From: Novosphingobium sp. FSW06-99
Lineage (GTDB): Bacteria > Pseudomonadota > Alphaproteobacteria > Sphingomonadales > Sphingomonadaceae
Assembly (NCBI RefSeq): GCF_001519065.1
Contig: NZ_KQ954253.1
Span: 172,158 to 236,157 of the forward strand
Reading direction: 5' to 3'
DNA length: 64,000 nt
Shown: piece after piece, positions 44,401 through 52,596 of the stretch
Numbering within the stretch: the first letter of the stretch is position 1
How the letters are laid out: every line of letters starts with the position of its first letter
Translations under genes and position numbers: made by a program
Notes under the pieces: generated by a model
The model's database searches: none
What the model saw: the letters and a program-made list of their open reading frames with translations, nothing else
Told to the model about the DNA's origin: nothing

Positions 44401-45105
44401 TCAGGCGGTGGCCAGCAGGGCTAGCCCCGCGGCCACCGCTTCGTTGTCCGAGGTCTGCGAAATGTCGATGCTTTCGCTGACAATGATGCGGGTGGCCAGT
44501 GCGTGGTCATGCCGCTTGACATAATCGACCAAATACTCGCCGGCACTGCTGCGGCCCTTGCCGTCGCTGAACACCACGATGCGCTGTGCTGCGGCCAGTT
44601 CGGCTGCGATGCGACGATAATAGCCTTCGTCCTCCGAAGACCGCCCGCCATCATGATCGTCGTTGTGCTGGGGATGCGCAAGCCGGCGGCGCGAACCGTA
44701 ATCATCCTCTGGCCGGATGATATGCAGCGCGGCATGATTGCTGCCTTTGCTGCCCGGCGAAAACAGTCGTGCCTGGTGATGGTCGATCAACACGATGCCC
44801 CACGTGTCGGGCCGTTCGAGCGCGGCCTCCACTATGGCGCCATCGGGCGAAAACCCTGCCTTGGCCAGAAACGTGCGCAGATGGCGCAGTTCATCGTCAA
44901 CCAGATCGTGCCCGTGGGGGCGCGGCAGCGTGATATGATCGGCGCCGATGGTCACGGTATAGCCGCCGCCATGACGCGGGGTTGCCGTACCGATGTGGTC
45001 GAGCAACGACACGACATCGTGCCATTCGATATTATGCGGCGCGGGATGGCTGAAGATGGCAGCGAGCGTCACGGTGTGATGCCCGTTGAGATGGGTTGTG
45101 GTCAT
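44401..45105 (-). CDS. Release-factor-like (baeRF/Pelota-like) protein with HicA-like N-terminal part
   Basis: 234 residues from the ATG at 45105 (GGAG seven bases upstream). The N-terminal 80 residues (IEWHDVVSLLDHIGTATPRHGGGYTVTI) resemble a small double-stranded-RNA-binding HicA/YcfA fold. The C-terminal half (WGIVLIDHHQARLFS...GYYRRIAAELAAAQRIVVFSDGKGRSSAGEYLVDYVKRHD) looks like bacterial proteins annotated as translational machinery protein, related to eRF1/Pelota domains. Function unknown; a ribosome or RNA role under stress is a guess. A copy of the 18-base element points at it from 45393. Confidence 0.6.
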   Translation of the reverse strand: MTTTHLNGHHTVTLAAIFSHPAPHNIEWHDVVSLLDHIGTATPRHGGGYTVTIGADHITLPRPHGHDLVDDELRHLRTFLAKAGFSPDGAIVEAALERPDTWGIVLIDHHQARLFSPGSKGSNHAALHIIRPEDDYGSRRRLAHPQHNDDHDGGRSSEDEGYYRRIAAELAAAQRIVVFSDGKGRSSAGEYLVDYVKRHDHALATRIIVSESIDISQTSDNEAVAAGLALLATA

Positions 45106-45483
45106 GGCATTGCTCCGGGGTGGATGGTTGGTCGTGTGAACGAACACGGCGGCGCCTTCGAAGCGCCCCCGTGCGCAAATCCGAATGTGGCTGGTTGGCA
45201 ACCGCCGCACCAAAGCGATAGAGGCGCCAGGCACCCTCGCTCACCAGCCAGCCCTGCACACACCAGTTGCGCGCACGGGTGTTTCAAGACCATCGCTTTC
45301 ACTCAGCAGTTCCTTTGCCTTGCGCCGACAATCGCGGATGGGCCCGACAAACTGCTATCGCCCGTGCAGCAGAGCGGCAGGTTCGGAATATACCCAAAGT
45401 CGGTGAAACCGCATGACACGGTGGCCGACATGGCCCAGCCTCCGCCTTTGGCAAACGCGCGACGACCGTCGGGAGACCACACC
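45106..45483. other. Divergent intergenic region before acetate kinase
   Basis: A 378-base gap with no convincing gene. It holds one 18-base element (45376-45393) oriented toward the minus-strand gene. No matching plus-strand copy was found, so the acetate kinase promoter was not identified. The 270-base distance to the minus-strand ATG implies a long leader or a missed small gene. Confidence 0.5.
45376..45393 (-). promoter_or_regulatory. 18-base promoter element, minus orientation
   Basis: Minus strand reads GTATATTCCGAACCTGCC, matching the element at 34236 in 16 of 18 bases. It lies 270 bases from the gene it faces and about 90 bases before the divergent acetate kinase, so it might act on either side. 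Confidence 0.55.
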
Positions 45484-46704
45484 ATGTCCGGGGCCATCCT
45501 CACACTCAACGCCGGATCTTCCAGCCTGAAGTTCGCACTGTTCGATGCTTTGCTCGCACCGATCCTGCGTGGCGAAATCGAAGGCATCGACTGTACCCCG
45601 CACCTGACCGCGCACGATGCCATGGGAAGCACACTGCCCGATCTGCATTGGTCGCGCACGCCAGCGACGTTCGGTTCGATCCTTACGGATTTGCTGGTGA
45701 TGGTCCGTGCCCGGGCCGGGCCGTGTGGGCTGGCCAGCGCGGGTCACCGGATTGTCCATGGCGGGATGGATCACATCGGGCCCGCACGGATCACGCCAGC
45801 CCTGATGACAGCCCTGGAGGCGCTGGTCCCGCTCGATCCGCTGCATTTGCCGCACAACCTTGCTCCGGCCCGCGCGCTTGCCGGATTGCTGCCCGACCTG
45901 CCGCAGGTCGCCTGTTTCGACACCGCATTCCACCACACCATTCCACCGCGCGCACAGACCGTGCCGGTGCCCCGCGCGATCCGCGACCTTGGTGTGCGCC
46001 GTTACGGTTTTCACGGCCTGTCCTATGAATATATTGCCGCACGGCTGAAGCTGGAGGCACCAATGCTGGCGCGCGGCCGGGTGATTGTGGCCCACCTTGG
46101 CGCGGGCGCCAGTCTGTGCGCGCTGCACGGCGGGATCAGTCTGGCGACCACGATGGGTTTCAGCACGCTGGATGGGCTGATCATGGCAACGCGCTGCGGT
46201 TCGATCGATCCGGGGGTGATCTTGTATCTGGCGCGCCAAGGACACGGCGTCGCCGAGATCGAGGACATGCTGTACCATCGGTCGGGCTTGCTCGGCCTGT
46301 CAGGCCTCAGTGGCGACATGCGCGTCCTGCTGGACAGCCAGGATGCCGATGCCGTTGCGGCGATCGACCAGTTTACCTATCGCATCGCAGTCGAGTTGGC
46401 GGGCATGGTCAGCGCGCTGGGCGGCATCGACGGCGTGGTGTTCACAGCCGGGATCGGGGAACGATCCGCGCCGATCCGGTCTGCCATCTGCGCCCGGCTG
46501 ACATGGCTGGGATTGCAGATCGATGCCGGGGCCAATGCGGCGGGCAAATCCTGTATCGCCGCCCCCGGCAGCACAGTCGATATCCGCGTGATCGCCACCA
46601 ACGAGGAAGCGATGATTGCCAGCCACACGCGTGATGTCGTGGCCCGTTCAAGCGCAGATCAGGGCAGCTCCGGCGCCTCATCCGGCACGCGCGGCGAGGC
46701 ATGA
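45484..46704 (+). CDS. ackA: Acetate kinase
   Basis: 406 residues from the ATG at 45484 with GGGAG upstream; the frame is open far upstream but without homology. ASKHA-fold motifs: TLNAGSSSLKFALFD (phosphate 1), GHRIVHGG, YGFHGLSYEYIA, HLGAGASLCAL (Ala where many have Asn), TMGFSTLDGLIMATRCGSIDPG and FTAGIGERSAPIR, ATNEEAMIA. Converts acetyl phosphate plus ADP to acetate plus ATP, pairing with phosphoketolase. Its last 46 bases overlap the convergent AI-2E gene. Confidence 0.95.
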   Translation: MSGAILTLNAGSSSLKFALFDALLAPILRGEIEGIDCTPHLTAHDAMGSTLPDLHWSRTPATFGSILTDLLVMVRARAGPCGLASAGHRIVHGGMDHIGPARITPALMTALEALVPLDPLHLPHNLAPARALAGLLPDLPQVACFDTAFHHTIPPRAQTVPVPRAIRDLGVRRYGFHGLSYEYIAARLKLEAPMLARGRVIVAHLGAGASLCALHGGISLATTMGFSTLDGLIMATRCGSIDPGVILYLARQGHGVAEIEDMLYHRSGLLGLSGLSGDMRVLLDSQDADAVAAIDQFTYRIAVELAGMVSALGGIDGVVFTAGIGERSAPIRSAICARLTWLGLQIDAGANAAGKSCIAAPGSTVDIRVIATNEEAMIASHTRDVVARSSADQGSSGASSGTRGEA

Positions 46705-47819
46705 GCGGGATTGAGCGGGCCTTGTTGTGATCCGACCCATTCGCGCCACAGCAGCATGAGCACGGCCATCAGCGATGGACCGACCACCAGACCAATCAGG
46801 CCAAGCGCTTCGATCCCCCCAAGGATCCCCAGCAGAACAACCAGAAAGGGCAACCGCGTGGCATCGCCAATCATCACCGGGCGCACGAAATGATCGGCGA
46901 TAAAGATCACCACGGCGGAAATTACCGCGACCACCACCGCAAACAGCATCTTGTCGGCAGAGGCCAGCAGGCCGGCGGCAACGGCGGCCGCAACCACCGA
47001 CCCCATCGGGACCACCGAGAGCAGGCCGGTCAGCAATCCCAGCAACGCGGCATGGGGAGCGCCGCACAGTTCGTAGACCAGTCCCAGCAGGACGCCTTCG
47101 CCAAACCCCACCACGACCAGGCCGTTGACCGTTCCGCGCACGGCGCGCAACGCCTGCATCGCGACATTGACACCAGCCGCCCCGAATGCGCGTTCGCATC
47201 CCACGCGCAAGCTGCTGGCAACGCGTTCGCCATCGCGTAGCAGGAAGAACAGGATCAGCAACAGGAACACCGCCAGCACCAGACGGTGCAGCACGAGGCC
47301 GAGCAAATGCTGCCCGGTGCCGAACGGCGAGTGCCCGTCCGCACCCGGCAATCCCAGATTGCCCAGCGCACCAGGCTTTGCCAGATGCGTATCCCACCAT
47401 GCGGCAATCGCTGGGCCGGCGGGCAGATGGGCGACAAAATCGGGCATGGCCAGACCATGAGCCCGGACATCGAGCACCCATTGCAGAGCGAATCTGCCAT
47501 CGGTGGTAACCGCATGTGCCACCATCACCAGCGGCAACACAAAAAACAGCGCGACTGTCAGCGTGAACAAGGCTGGCCAGGTGAAATCCGCCCCGCCCGG
47601 CCACAGCGACACAGCGCGTTGACGCCAGGGCCACAGCGATACCGCCAGGATGATCGCCCAGCCCACCGCTGGCAAAAACACCCGCAGGGTCCATAGGCCG
47701 AGCAAGGCAAACAGGCCAAGCGCGACCAGCCCGGTGCGTCGCTGCACGGGTGTCCAGGGATCATCGCTGTCTCGCGAAAAGGTTCCGGGCGGCTGGATCG
47801 GATCAGGTGCTTGGGCCAT
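46659..47819 (-). CDS. AI-2E family transporter (membrane permease)
   Basis: 386 residues from the ATG at 47819; a longer frame to 47975 lacks homology. Seven to eight hydrophobic helices with the family's C-terminal block (GLLTGLLSVVPMGSV, IADHFVRPVMIGDATRLPFLVVLLGILGGIEALGLIGLVVGPSLMAV). The family includes TqsA/YdiK-type permeases and sodium/proton antiporters; substrate unknown. Convergent with acetate kinase, overlapping it by 46 bases. Confidence 0.85.
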   Translation of the reverse strand: MAQAPDPIQPPGTFSRDSDDPWTPVQRRTGLVALGLFALLGLWTLRVFLPAVGWAIILAVSLWPWRQRAVSLWPGGADFTWPALFTLTVALFFVLPLVMVAHAVTTDGRFALQWVLDVRAHGLAMPDFVAHLPAGPAIAAWWDTHLAKPGALGNLGLPGADGHSPFGTGQHLLGLVLHRLVLAVFLLLILFFLLRDGERVASSLRVGCERAFGAAGVNVAMQALRAVRGTVNGLVVVGFGEGVLLGLVYELCGAPHAALLGLLTGLLSVVPMGSVVAAAVAAGLLASADKMLFAVVVAVISAVVIFIADHFVRPVMIGDATRLPFLVVLLGILGGIEALGLIGLVVGPSLMAVLMLLWREWVGSQQGPLNPAHASPRVPDEAPELP

Positions 47820-48083
47820 GTAATGCACGGTTACGCCAAACCTGCCGACATTGCCAGTTTGTCGCCGCACCGAATGACCGATTGAAATCCGCAATGCGCG
47901 AATCTCGCAATGGCTCATGCAATGGCCGGCAAAATCGGAATTTTCAATCAGCCCCTGAACGGCGCACTTTTCCAACTTAGGCTATTCCGTCTGCGCAATG
48001 TTAGCAAAGACTTAGCGGGCTTGCGTTAGGACCGTCTGCCAATGTGACCATATTGGGCCTGGCGAAAGGGACAAATCGCAAGG

Positions 48084-50306
48084 GTGCGCGTCAAGACCGT
48101 CATCATCGACAAATCGCGAAAACGGCAATTGCTGGTGCCGATCGTCGCGATGACACTGGGCGCCCTGGTGCTTCTGGTGCTGGTGGTGGTTTTCCTGGTC
48201 GACCGGTTCAACGACACCGCGATCAAGCGCGAACAGCGCATGGTTGAAAGTGGTTTTTCACAGCAGTTACATCAGTTTAATGACATCGTCGTGCCGCAGG
48301 TCGATTGGGATACGGCGGTTGCCAAAATCGACCGCAAGATGGATCTGACGTTCGCCGATCTCGATTTCGGCCATCAGCTTTATACATTCGATGGGTTCAC
48401 CCATTCATTTTTCATCGATGGCGATGGCCGAGTTACGTACGCCTATGTGATGGGCAACCATCCACCGTTCACCAGCTTTGAACCATTTCGTCCGATTGTC
48501 CTGCAATTGCTCAAGCCCATTCGCGCCGCCGAGGCGCGGCGCGGCCCGATCCGGCCGCATGCGCAAGGCCAGGGACCGATTACCCGGCCGATCCAGGCCA
48601 ACGGCTTCGTGCGGGCCGACGGCAAAGTCTATGTCGTGATGGCCAGTCTGGTGCAGCCCGATCTGGGCATGGTCCAACCCAAAGGACCACGCGCCAGCGT
48701 GTCCATCAACGCCATCCCGATCGACAGCACCATGCTGAGCAGCTTTGCCGCGCGCTATCTGCTCGACGATCTGAAGCTGGCACCGGCGCCCGACCTTGCC
48801 CGCAACCGTGCCACAGTGCCTTTGCGCACGCCCGACGGCACAGTGGTCGGCGCGCTGAGCTGGGCACCGCGTCAACCGGGATCGGTCCTGCTGCACCGTA
48901 TGGTCACCCCGTTGCTGGCCGCGATGGCCATGCTGGCGTTGGTTGGCTGGACAATCGTGCGGCGCAGCGCCGTGGTGGTGGACGAACTGCTGGCGAGCGA
49001 AATGCGCGCCCGCCATCTGGCCTATCACGATCCGCTGACGATGCTGCCCAATCGTGCGCTGTTGTTCGAACGGTTGCGCACAATGCTGTCCACGGTGTCG
49101 AGCCGCCGTCCACTGCTGGCACTGATGTGCATCGATCTTGACCGTTTCAAGGAAGTCAACGACACGCTGGGCCATCAGGCTGGCGATGAGTTGCTCAAAG
49201 TCATGTCCGACCGGTTGCGTACGCTGGCACGGGTCGAACACGGCGCCTTCACCGCCCGTCTCGGCGGGGATGAATTCGTTCTGGTCGCATTGGCGGCCGA
49301 CCGCGATGCGATTGCCAATCTGGCGCAGCGCTGTCTTGGCGCACTGCTGACGCCTGTCGACAGCGAATTCGGGCGTCTCGACGTCGGCTGTTCGATCGGG
49401 GTTGCGATGATCGATGCATCCGTGCGCGAACCGTCGCTGGCGCTGCGACAGGCCGACCTGGCGCTCTATCGTGCCAAAGCGCGCGGGCGTGGTTGTATCA
49501 CCTTCTACGAACAGGAAATGGAAGCGGCCTTTCAGACCCGCCGCGTGCTCGAAACCAGACTGCGGCATGCGCTCGACCATGGGGCGTTTCACATGGTCTA
49601 TCAGGCGCAAGTCGATGCGAACGGGACGATCCTCGCCTATGAAGCGCTGCTGCGGTGGAACGATCCCGAATTGGGCGCCGTTTCACCGGCAACCTTCATA
49701 CCGTTGGCGGAAGAATGCGGCCTTATCCTGGGCATCGGCGAATTCGTGTTGCGCCGCGTGTTTGCCGAAACCCGCAACTGGACGGGCGTGCGGGTGGCAA
49801 TCAACGTATCCGCGGTGCAGATGCGCGCGCCGGGTTTTGCAGCCAGGATGATCCAGATCGCGGCTGCGGCGCATATCAACCCGGTGCAATTCGATATCGA
49901 ACTGACCGAGACCGCGCTGCTGACCGACAGCCCCGCGACGATGGAGAACTTCGCGGCGCTCAAACGGCTGGGATTTGCGATCGTGCTCGACGACTTTGGT
50001 ACCGGCTATTCATCGCTGCGGCTGCTGCACCGGTTCCGGGTAGACAAGATCAAGATCGACCGCAGCTTTGTGGCTGACCTCGGACAGAGTGTCGAAGCCG
50101 AAACGCTGGTCGGCGCAATCGTCAAGCTGGCTCGCAGTTTCCACCTCGGCGTGATTGCCGAAGGTGTTGAGACCGAGGACCAGAAGGACTTGTTGATTGC
50201 CGCGGGATGTCACGAATTCCAGGGCTTTCTGATGGGTCGCCCGACCTCGCCGGCATCGGTCAATGCGCTGTTTGCCGAGACGACGGGCACGATGCTGCGG
50301 GCCTGA
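48084..50306 (+). CDS. CHASE4-like/GGDEF/EAL cyclic-di-GMP protein
   Basis: 740 residues from a GTG at 48084 with AAGGGAC upstream. Transmembrane helices near residues 17-40 and 273-290 enclose a CHASE4-like periplasmic sensor (VPQVDWDTAVAK). The GGDEF domain keeps LGGDEF (near residue 393), and the EAL domain keeps YEALLRW, DDFGTGYSSL, KIDRSF and EGVET, so both diguanylate cyclase and phosphodiesterase sites look intact. An inner-membrane regulator of cyclic-di-GMP in response to an external signal. It is the last chromosomal gene before the prophage. Confidence 0.93.
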   Translation: MRVKTVIIDKSRKRQLLVPIVAMTLGALVLLVLVVVFLVDRFNDTAIKREQRMVESGFSQQLHQFNDIVVPQVDWDTAVAKIDRKMDLTFADLDFGHQLYTFDGFTHSFFIDGDGRVTYAYVMGNHPPFTSFEPFRPIVLQLLKPIRAAEARRGPIRPHAQGQGPITRPIQANGFVRADGKVYVVMASLVQPDLGMVQPKGPRASVSINAIPIDSTMLSSFAARYLLDDLKLAPAPDLARNRATVPLRTPDGTVVGALSWAPRQPGSVLLHRMVTPLLAAMAMLALVGWTIVRRSAVVVDELLASEMRARHLAYHDPLTMLPNRALLFERLRTMLSTVSSRRPLLALMCIDLDRFKEVNDTLGHQAGDELLKVMSDRLRTLARVEHGAFTARLGGDEFVLVALAADRDAIANLAQRCLGALLTPVDSEFGRLDVGCSIGVAMIDASVREPSLALRQADLALYRAKARGRGCITFYEQEMEAAFQTRRVLETRLRHALDHGAFHMVYQAQVDANGTILAYEALLRWNDPELGAVSPATFIPLAEECGLILGIGEFVLRRVFAETRNWTGVRVAINVSAVQMRAPGFAARMIQIAAAAHINPVQFDIELTETALLTDSPATMENFAALKRLGFAIVLDDFGTGYSSLRLLHRFRVDKIKIDRSFVADLGQSVEAETLVGAIVKLARSFHLGVIAEGVETEDQKDLLIAAGCHEFQGFLMGRPTSPASVNALFAETTGTMLRA

Positions 50307-50364
50307 ACGAGGCGATGCGATCGGATTTGGTGTGTTTTCCCTTGTATTGCCGGGCATATGCCGG

Positions 50365-50745
50365 TCAGCTCCAGTTCGCGCGGAAGCGGCGCGTGGCTTC
50401 GATCGGACCGAAGCCCAGCCAGCGCCCGGGATCACCGAAGCGCGCGGCAACCGACCCAGCGACAGTCGGCGCGCGCTGCGCAGCGGCAAGCGCGGCGCCG
50501 CGCGCCCAATCGTCGCACGCCATGGCAAAGGCCGGCCCCACCGCTTGTTGACGCAAATGCGCCAGTGCCGCGAATGTGGCCGCGCCGTGATCGCTGTCCG
50601 GATGCCAGTCCAGCCGATCAGGGCCGGGTGCGCCGCGCACAAGCGTCAGGCGGACGTCGCGCGGGCCAAGATCGGCCAACAGATCGTGCGCCGCGACGCT
50701 TTGGTGCCACAGGCCGGGTGGCCCGGGCGGACGGAAATGCGACAT
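50365..50745 (-). CDS. Hypothetical prophage protein
   Basis: 126 residues from the ATG at 50745 (AGGAAGGA upstream); not recognised. Arg/Ala-rich with no membrane segment; C-terminal part reads DWARGAALAAAQRAP...RFGDPGRWLGFGPIEATRRF. It lies downstream of the repressor on the same strand, with a repressor-like site 42 bases before its start, so it is probably controlled with the lysogeny genes. Confidence 0.5.
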   Translation of the reverse strand: MSHFRPPGPPGLWHQSVAAHDLLADLGPRDVRLTLVRGAPGPDRLDWHPDSDHGAATFAALAHLRQQAVGPAFAMACDDWARGAALAAAQRAPTVAGSVAARFGDPGRWLGFGPIEATRRFRANWS

Positions 50746-50786
50746 GGAAAGGCGTATCCTTCCTGCAGCAGTACAATCCGTCAATT

Positions 50787-50801
50787 ATCCGATTTTAAGA
50801 T
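50787..50801. promoter_or_regulatory. Putative prophage repressor operator
   Basis: ATCCGATTTTAAGAT, 13 of 15 identical to the site at 51581. It lies between the repressor stop and the ATG at 50745. Confidence 0.5.
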
Positions 50802-50834
50802 GGTTACAATCGCAGCCCTTGGACCTGGGCACGA

Positions 50835-51488
50835 TCAGATCACCGGCGCACTTTTCCAAACGACTTTGCCCAGCACCGAAAAGTCATCATCGCTGATCAG
50901 GAACGGGCGATGCGCCGGATTGCTCGAACATGGTTCAAACCGCGCGGGATCGCGGCGATATCGCTTGACGGTCGCTTCGCCGCTGCTGTTGGCAATAAGA
51001 TAGACCCCGCCCGGAGCGAGTTCCTTTTGCCCGGCATCGACCAAAATAAGCCCGCCGTCATCGATCAGCAGGTCCATTGAATCACCGCTGACCTCGATAC
51101 CGAACACGCCGCGCCCGGCCAGCCGGGCGGGCACCGGCATATGGCCGAGCGGCACTTCGACCGCTTCACGCCAGCGCCCGGCCCCGGCAATCCCGATCAC
51201 CGGGACCACACCATAATCGGGAACGCTGTCGCCAGCACCGCCATCGCGCAGCCGTGCAGAGGCTGGTTCGGCCCGATCCGGCGCAGTCGTCGCGCCCGAT
51301 CCCGCCCCGTCGAGCCCGAGCAGCGCATAGATCGCCGCCGCTTCGTCAACAGTAACCCGGCGATGCCCGGCGAGCAGCGCCGAGACCGCCGACTGGCTTG
51401 CAAAACCAAGATCGCGCGCGAGTTGCGCCTGGCTGATAGAGCGCGCTTTCATCGTCTGGCGCACGAGCATGGCATCGAAAGCACGCAT
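50835..51488 (-). CDS. S24/LexA-type prophage repressor (CI-like)
   Basis: 217 residues; GGAAAGGGA upstream of the ATG. N-terminal helix-turn-helix (ISQAQLARDLGFASQSAVSALLAG), linker, then an S24 self-cleaving domain with SGDSMDLL (Ser137) and EATVKRY (Lys175); the Ala-Gly pair at residues 101-102 (IGIAGAG) is the likely cleavage point. Such repressors hold the lysogenic state and are inactivated by RecA after DNA damage. Divergent from the structural gene block, with ATC[CA]GAT operators in the gap. Confidence 0.9.
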   Translation of the reverse strand: MRAFDAMLVRQTMKARSISQAQLARDLGFASQSAVSALLAGHRRVTVDEAAAIYALLGLDGAGSGATTAPDRAEPASARLRDGGAGDSVPDYGVVPVIGIAGAGRWREAVEVPLGHMPVPARLAGRGVFGIEVSGDSMDLLIDDGGLILVDAGQKELAPGGVYLIANSSGEATVKRYRRDPARFEPCSSNPAHRPFLISDDDFSVLGKVVWKSAPVI

Positions 51489-51833
51489 GGCGCGTCCCTT
51501 TCCGGAGTGTGTCTCAACGCAATATCAGATTAACTGCAATTGGAAAAGCGAATTATATCCATTTTCGGATTGGTTGTTATATCCGATTATCAGATTTTCC
51601 GTTAATGCGTCTTTATGCAGCCCAAGTCACCGAGTCGCCCCCCCCTCCCCCGCTGGCGACGGTGCCGACCGGGAATGGTCCCGGTCCCTGCCGGTGACAC
51701 AGCCACCGGCCCCGGCTGCAAGGCGCGCGACCGTTTCCCCTGACGGCGCGCGCAACCTCTGGCGGTGGGTGCGTCAAGCAGGCGCCCCACCGCCTTTTGC
51801 CCTGGATTGACCCGATCGGGAGATATCACCGCG
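51489..51833. other. Prophage divergent control region
   Basis: 345 bases without a gene. The first 120 bases are AT-rich relative to the rest and carry the repressor-type sites. The remainder is GC-rich and includes a small perfect hairpin (ACCGGGA/TCCCGGT, 51668-51685). No early lytic gene lies here, which is unusual between a CI-like repressor and a terminase. Confidence 0.5.
51557..51595. promoter_or_regulatory. Paired prophage repressor operators
   Basis: Near-palindromes ATCCATTTTCGGAT (51557-51570) and ATCCGATTATCAGAT (51581-51595), 24 bases apart start-to-start, with an extra half-site ATCAGAT at 51524. They are in the repressor's upstream region, as expected for autoregulation. Confidence 0.6.
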
Positions 51834-52259
51834 ATGCACACGGCCAGCCACTGCCTCGACGCGTTCTGGGATGACGACTGCGACAGCAATCGTCTGCCGA
51901 TGCCCCTGCCCCCGCATGTGATGGCGGACCAGCTCGCCCCGGCCGAACGGATAGCCTATCGGTTGATCAACCATGCGGCCGAACATGGCCACCCCTGCCC
52001 GGTCAACATCGATCTGGAAGTCGCCACCGGGTTCAATTCGACCTCGATGGGGCCCAAACTGGTGCGCAAGTTGGAAAGCCACGGCCTGATCCGCGTCAGC
52101 AGGTTTCAGCGATTTCGCCTGGTCGAAATCGTCGCCACCGGGAAACAGACCGCGCGCCACCCGTCGATGCATGGCGACCGACCGCTGGTGCGCCGCGGCG
52201 CGCGCTCGGCCGCGGCGATGGGCTTGCCAGGTGATCGCAAGCCCTATGCCGCGCGCTGA
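51834..52259 (+). CDS. Small winged-helix-like phage protein
   Basis: 141 residues from the ATG at 51834 with GGGAGAT upstream. The middle part (APAERIAYRLINHAAEHG...STSMGPKLVRKLESHGLIRVSRFQRFRLVEIVATG) has the layout of a winged helix-turn-helix. It may be a phage regulator. Overlaps the next gene by 14 bases. Confidence 0.6.
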   Translation: MHTASHCLDAFWDDDCDSNRLPMPLPPHVMADQLAPAERIAYRLINHAAEHGHPCPVNIDLEVATGFNSTSMGPKLVRKLESHGLIRVSRFQRFRLVEIVATGKQTARHPSMHGDRPLVRRGARSAAAMGLPGDRKPYAAR

Positions 52260-52596
52260 ACCCGCCAGACCGGCCCGTCCCCGCAAACCCCGCGGTGCCC
52301 CGGCCCCTGTGGCCACAGGCCGCGGTGATGCAGCCATGGCCAGGAACCACACAGGCGAAGCGCTGGCCACGCTGGTCGCGATCATGACCAATGGCGATGC
52401 CCCGGCAACGGCACGGGTCAGTGCGGCCAATGCCGTGCTCGATCGCGCGTGGGGCAAACCCCGCCAGGATTTCGAATTGTCGAGTGCCGGTGACCCCGTC
52501 GCCGCGATCCAACGCGCGCGTTTGCGGGTGCATCGGCAGCGCGACAGCAAGGATACGGCCACACCGGATGCATCAATCACCCCTTCCCGTGCATGA
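52246..52596 (+). CDS. Probable small terminase-like phage protein
   Basis: 116 residues. N-terminal Pro/Arg/Ala-rich tail, then HTGEALATLVAIMTNGDAPATARVSAANAVLDRAWGKP, a helical block that recurs in proteins directly before large terminase genes of alphaproteobacterial phages. The position before the large subunit supports a small-terminase or DNA-recognition role; direct family signatures are weak. Overlaps both neighbours. Confidence 0.55.
   Translation: MPRAEPARPARPRKPRGAPAPVATGRGDAAMARNHTGEALATLVAIMTNGDAPATARVSAANAVLDRAWGKPRQDFELSSAGDPVAAIQRARLRVHRQRDSKDTATPDASITPSRA

Noticed and set aside
44503..45483. Open frame extending acetate kinase by over 300 codons
   Set aside because: The upstream part is antisense to the gene at 44401 and has no homology; the kinase fold begins at 45484.
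50300..50370. Prophage attachment site beside a tRNA
   Set aside because: No tRNA-like sequence or direct repeat could be identified at the left boundary by eye.
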